Part shown: one piece after another, positions 14,986 to 18,008 of the stretch
How the letters are laid out: each line of letters starts with the position of its first letter
Numbering within the stretch: position 1 is the stretch's first letter
Source: Deltaproteobacteria bacterium
GTDB taxonomy: Bacteria > Bdellovibrionota > UBA1018 > UBA923
Assembly (NCBI GenBank): GCA_016194725.1
Contig: JACQAW010000321.1
Span: 1 to 18,008, forward strand
DNA: 18,008 nt
Reading direction: 5' to 3'
Position numbers and translations under genes: made by a program
Notes under the pieces: model-generated
The model's database searches: none
What the model was told of the DNA's origin: nothing
Seen by the model: only the letters and a program-made list of their open reading frames with translations

Positions 14986-15081
14986 CTACCTATCGGCAGA
15001 AACTTCCGTAAACTTGAGGCGGCGCCGGGCCCCGTTCAACTTAGACTTGGAAGTCAGGCACTTAAGGGGCAAAGTACCCTC

Positions 15082-15735
15082 ATGCCGGTTACGAAATTTC
15101 CCGATCCGCGCGAAACCGACACCGACGGCATCGTCGCGGTGGGCGGCGACCTGCACGTGGAATCGCTGCTGCTCGCTTACCGTCAGGGCATTTTTCCCTG
15201 GCCCGACCCCAGCTTTGCCGAGGTCATCTGGGCCTGCCCCGCTCAACGCGGCATTCTCGATTTCACGCGACTGCACGTGCCACGCAGCCTCAAAGCGGCT
15301 CAGAAAAAAACTTCGTTTCGCTTCACCATCGACAAGGCCTTCGACGTGGTCATCGCGCTCTGCGCGGGCATGCCTCGGCCCGATCAGGACGGCACCTGGA
15401 TCACCCGCGACATGCTGCGCGCCTACTCGCGTTTCCATAAGCAGGGACATGCGCACAGCGTGGAATGCTGGGACGGGGAAGAGCTCGTCGGCGGCATGTA
15501 TGGCGTCGATATCGACGGCGCCTTCGCCGGCGAAAGCATGTTTTACCTCAAGCCGAATGCCTCGAAGCTCGCCTTGCTTCACCTGATTGACCATCTCAGG
15601 TCGCGCGGCCTCGATTGGATGGACATACAAATGGTTACCCCGCACCTCGAAGCCCTGGGTGCCATGGCCATTCCCCGAAATGAGTTCCTGGATCGTCTGG
15701 AAAAAACCCGCGCGCGCGGCCTGAACCTGTTCTGA
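15082..15735 (+). CDS. aat: Leucyl/phenylalanyl-tRNA--protein transferase
   Basis: 217 residues, the usual length. Aat moves Leu or Phe from aminoacyl-tRNA to N-terminal Lys or Arg of proteins, marking them for ClpAPS degradation in the cytoplasm. Family motifs in order: FPDPRETDTDGIVAVGGDL, LLLAYRQGIFPW, WACPAQRGIL, LHVPRSLK, GTWITRDMLRAY, GHAHSVECWDGEELVGGMYGV, GESMFYLKPNASKLAL and the closing TPHLEALGAMAIPRNEF. All expected blocks are present and the gene looks intact. ATG 15082 is 12 bases after AAGGGG, a slightly long spacing. It is convergent with clpA, the unfoldase of the same N-degron pathway, 68 bases away; no clear terminator is seen between them. Confidence 0.95.
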   Translation: MPVTKFPDPRETDTDGIVAVGGDLHVESLLLAYRQGIFPWPDPSFAEVIWACPAQRGILDFTRLHVPRSLKAAQKKTSFRFTIDKAFDVVIALCAGMPRPDQDGTWITRDMLRAYSRFHKQGHAHSVECWDGEELVGGMYGVDIDGAFAGESMFYLKPNASKLALLHLIDHLRSRGLDWMDIQMVTPHLEALGAMAIPRNEFLDRLEKTRARGLNLF

Positions 15736-15803
15736 CCGCGCCAGCACCGATGTACTTTACTTTGCTGACGGATGCCTTCATCTTCGACGGGAATGAGTAA
15801 CGG

Positions 15804-18008
15804 TTAACTTACGGGCTCTGACTTCGAGCTGGCACCGGCTCGCTCCGCTTCGGTACTTGGCTTGCGTGGCTCGTAGTCGAAATGGATTTCGCCTTCCTTC
15901 CCGTCCGTGCCGCCTTTCAAGGTCAGACGCGCCCAGCCGCCGTTTTCGAGTTTGCCGAAAAGAATTTCCTCGGCCAGCGGTTTGCGAATCTTGTCCTGGA
16001 TCAAACGGGCCATGGGGCGGGCTCCCATGGTGCGATCGTAGCCTTTCTGCGCCAGCCATTCGCGCACTTCAGGGCTGATATCGATCTCGACGTTCTTGGT
16101 CAGCAGCTGCGACTCCAGCTCGACGAGCTGCTTACCCACGACCTGCGCGATGGTCACCATATTGAGCGGGTTGAAATAAATCGTCGCGTCCAGACGATTG
16201 CGGAACTCAGGACTGAACGCCTTTTCGACTTCCTTCTGCGCGGCCCCGGTCGGAGCCTGAACCGGGCCCATGCCCAGCTGCAGGCGCTCCATCTCGCGCG
16301 CTCCGACGTTGGACGTCATGATGAGCACGATGTTGCGATAGTCCGACTTGCGCCCGTAATTATCGGTGAGCGTGCCGTGATCCATGACTTGCAAAAGAAT
16401 GTTCCACACATCGGGGTGCGCTTTTTCGACCTCATCGAGCAGAATCACGCAGTGCGGGTGCTTGCGCGCGGCCTCGGTCAGCAGCCCCGCCTGCTCAAAA
16501 CCCACGTAGCCCGGCGGCGCGCCGATCAGGCGCGAGACCGTGTGCTTTTCCATGTACTCGCTCATGTCGAAACGCTGAAAGGGCACGCCCATGGAATGGG
16601 CCAGCTGCTTGCTCAGCTCGGTCTTGCCCACGCCGGTCGGGCCGCAGAACAAAAACGAGCCGACGGGCTTTTCGCCCGAGCGCAGCCCCGAGCGGGCCAG
16701 CCTGATCGCGGTGGTAAGCACCTCGATGGCATGGTCCTGACCGAAGATGGCCAGTTTCAAATCGCGATCGAGCATTTTAAGGCGATCTTTCTGGTTGCTC
16801 GACACCGAGCGCTCGGGAATACGCGCAATCTGCGCCACGACCTGCTCGATGGCCGCGGCATCGACCGTATTTTTCTTCGAAAGACGCGCGCGGGCCCCGG
16901 CCTCATCAATCAGGTCGATGGCCTTGTCGGGCAGAAACCTTTCCGTAAGATGCTTCACCGACAGATCAACAGCCGCGCGAATCGCGTCCTCGGAAAACTT
17001 CACGTCATGATGAGTTTCGAATTTCGATTTCAGGCCGCGCAGAATCTGAATCGTGTCCTCCACTGTAGGTTCGGTGACATCGATTTTCTGAAACCGGCGC
17101 GCCAACGCATGGTCTTTCTCGAAAACGTTCCGATATTCAGCGTAAGTCGTCGAGCCGATGCAGCGAATCTCGCCACGCGACAGGAAGGGCTTCAGAATAT
17201 TGGCCGCGTCCAGCACGCCTCCGCTCACCGCTCCGGCGCCGATGACGGTGTGAATCTCGTCTATGAACAGAATCGGGGTTTTGCCCTGATCTTTTTTTCG
17301 CACCAGCTCGCTCAGCACTTTTTTCAGGCGCTGCTCGAAGTCGCCGCGAAAACGGGCACCGGCCAGCAGCGTTCCCATGTCTAGCGAATACACTTCGGCG
17401 TTTTTCAGCAAATCCGGCACCTCGCCGTCGACAATGCGCACGGCCAGCCCCTCGGCCAACGCGGTCTTGCCCACGCCGGCCTCGCCCACCAGCAAAGGAT
17501 TATTCTTGCGACGACGACAAAGCGTCTGCACCATGCGTTCAAGTTCGGTCTGACGGCCGATGAGCGGATCGATCCTTCCCGCGCGCGCCAGCTCGTTGAG
17601 ATTCGTGGCATACGTTTCCAGGGCATCGGCTTCCCGCTTGGGCTTGCGCGCCTCTTCCTCGCCCGTACCCACGGTAGGCACTGCTGGGATATTGTCGTCG
17701 CCCCCCAGCACGCCGTGGCTGATGATATGCAAAACGTCCAGCCGCTCAATGCCAAACTTGGTCAGCAGATACAGCGAACGCGAATCTTTGGCCTGAAACA
17801 ATGCCACGAAAAGGTCTTTGGGCTGAACCTCGTCTTTGCCCGACGACTGCACGTGAAACAAAGCTCGCTGCAAAAGATTCTGCACGCCAATGGTTACGAC
17901 CGGCGGAGTCTCGTCAGGCTGGTCCTTCTTGCCAGCAGGAATAAGCTGGCCCGAAGGCACGACTTTGGGAACTTCGCTGTCCATGTACTCGCTCAACGCT
18001 TTTCTGAT
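15804..18008 (-). CDS. clpA: ATP-dependent Clp protease ATPase subunit ClpA, 5' end outside window
   Basis: The frame is open to the right edge (residues IRKA before the TTG at 17996), so about 50 N-terminal residues are missing from view. It has the second N-domain repeat (VQNLLQRALFHVQSSGKDEV, ISHG), then AAA-1 with RIDPLIGR, Walker A GEAGVGKT and Walker B ILFIDE, then AAA-2 with GPTGVGKT, RFDMSEYMEKHTVSRLIGAPPGYVG and Walker B VILLDE, and a closing GYDRTMGARPMARLIQDKI. The lack of a long coiled middle domain separates it from ClpB and ClpC. The ClpP-docking loop reads QLGMG in place of the common IGL/IGF. ClpA unfolds substrates, including N-degron proteins delivered by ClpS, into ClpP. 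It ends in an acidic Ser/Glu-rich tail. clpS often lies just upstream of clpA, which here would be beyond the edge. Confidence 0.96.
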   Translation of the reverse strand: MRKALSEYMDSEVPKVVPSGQLIPAGKKDQPDETPPVVTIGVQNLLQRALFHVQSSGKDEVQPKDLFVALFQAKDSRSLYLLTKFGIERLDVLHIISHGVLGGDDNIPAVPTVGTGEEEARKPKREADALETYATNLNELARAGRIDPLIGRQTELERMVQTLCRRRKNNPLLVGEAGVGKTALAEGLAVRIVDGEVPDLLKNAEVYSLDMGTLLAGARFRGDFEQRLKKVLSELVRKKDQGKTPILFIDEIHTVIGAGAVSGGVLDAANILKPFLSRGEIRCIGSTTYAEYRNVFEKDHALARRFQKIDVTEPTVEDTIQILRGLKSKFETHHDVKFSEDAIRAAVDLSVKHLTERFLPDKAIDLIDEAGARARLSKKNTVDAAAIEQVVAQIARIPERSVSSNQKDRLKMLDRDLKLAIFGQDHAIEVLTTAIRLARSGLRSGEKPVGSFLFCGPTGVGKTELSKQLAHSMGVPFQRFDMSEYMEKHTVSRLIGAPPGYVGFEQAGLLTEAARKHPHCVILLDEVEKAHPDVWNILLQVMDHGTLTDNYGRKSDYRNIVLIMTSNVGAREMERLQLGMGPVQAPTGAAQKEVEKAFSPEFRNRLDATIYFNPLNMVTIAQVVGKQLVELESQLLTKNVEIDISPEVREWLAQKGYDRTMGARPMARLIQDKIRKPLAEEILFGKLENGGWARLTLKGGTDGKEGEIHFDYEPRKPSTEAERAGASSKSEPVS

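Noticed and set aside
15882..17384. 500-codon plus-strand open frame
   Set aside because: Antisense to clpA, whose domains are certain; the frame arises from GC-rich codon bias.

Overview
The window looks like chromosomal DNA of a GC-rich Gram-negative bacterium. Hints are ClpA and a bacterial-type Aat, a divergent and convergent gene layout with tight 4-8 base overlaps, GGGAG-type ribosome sites and several envelope or periplasmic proteins. The protein set (short HAMP membrane protein, cholesterol-oxidase-like GMC enzyme, BON/CBS/YHS stress genes) would suit a deltaproteobacterial or Bdellovibrionota-like lineage, but no rRNA or marker gene is present and this placement is only an inference. 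No tRNA, rRNA, CRISPR array, insertion sequence or integrase was seen.

Layout. 1-943: the 3' part of a multi-spanning membrane protein. 989-3123: a TetR-type regulator overlapping by 4 bases a phytoene-desaturase/retinol-saturase-like FAD oxidoreductase, closed by a strong hairpin terminator. 3273-4496 (-): a secreted Gly/Arg/Tyr-rich low-complexity protein with 36-bp and 42-bp tandem repeats. 4640-6936: a small stress-island-like group made of a CBS+DUF2267 protein and a BON+YgaP-like membrane protein (operon, minus strand), and divergently a YHS metal-binding protein followed by a scrap of dnaK. 6948-8549 (-): GMC/cholesterol-oxidase-like flavoenzyme. 8647-9204: thioredoxin-fold protein. 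9221-10660 (-): a DEDDy 3'-5' exonuclease overlapping a broken glycerophosphodiesterase gene. 10758-11411: HAMP-type membrane protein. 11421-12182 (-): exported HExxH metallopeptidase, divergent from an SDR + metallo-beta-lactamase-fold hydrolase pair (12219-13735). 13769-14946 (-): glutamate dehydrogenase gene with an internal deletion and frameshift. 15082-15735: aat. 15804-18008 (-): clpA, running off the right edge.

Two genes at the right end belong to the N-degron pathway: Aat adds Leu/Phe to N-termini and ClpA (with ClpS and ClpP, not in the window) unfolds the tagged proteins. They are neighbours in convergent orientation.

The most unusual property is gene decay by internal deletion. 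Glutamate dehydrogenase, glycerophosphodiesterase and DnaK are each present as recognisable pieces joined with essential segments missing, and a fourth orphan C-terminal tail sits directly before a terminator. Neighbouring genes (clpA, aat, GMC, FAD oxidoreductase) look intact. This may be real genome erosion, or it may be an assembly or sequencing problem. I did not find a convincing new multi-gene system.
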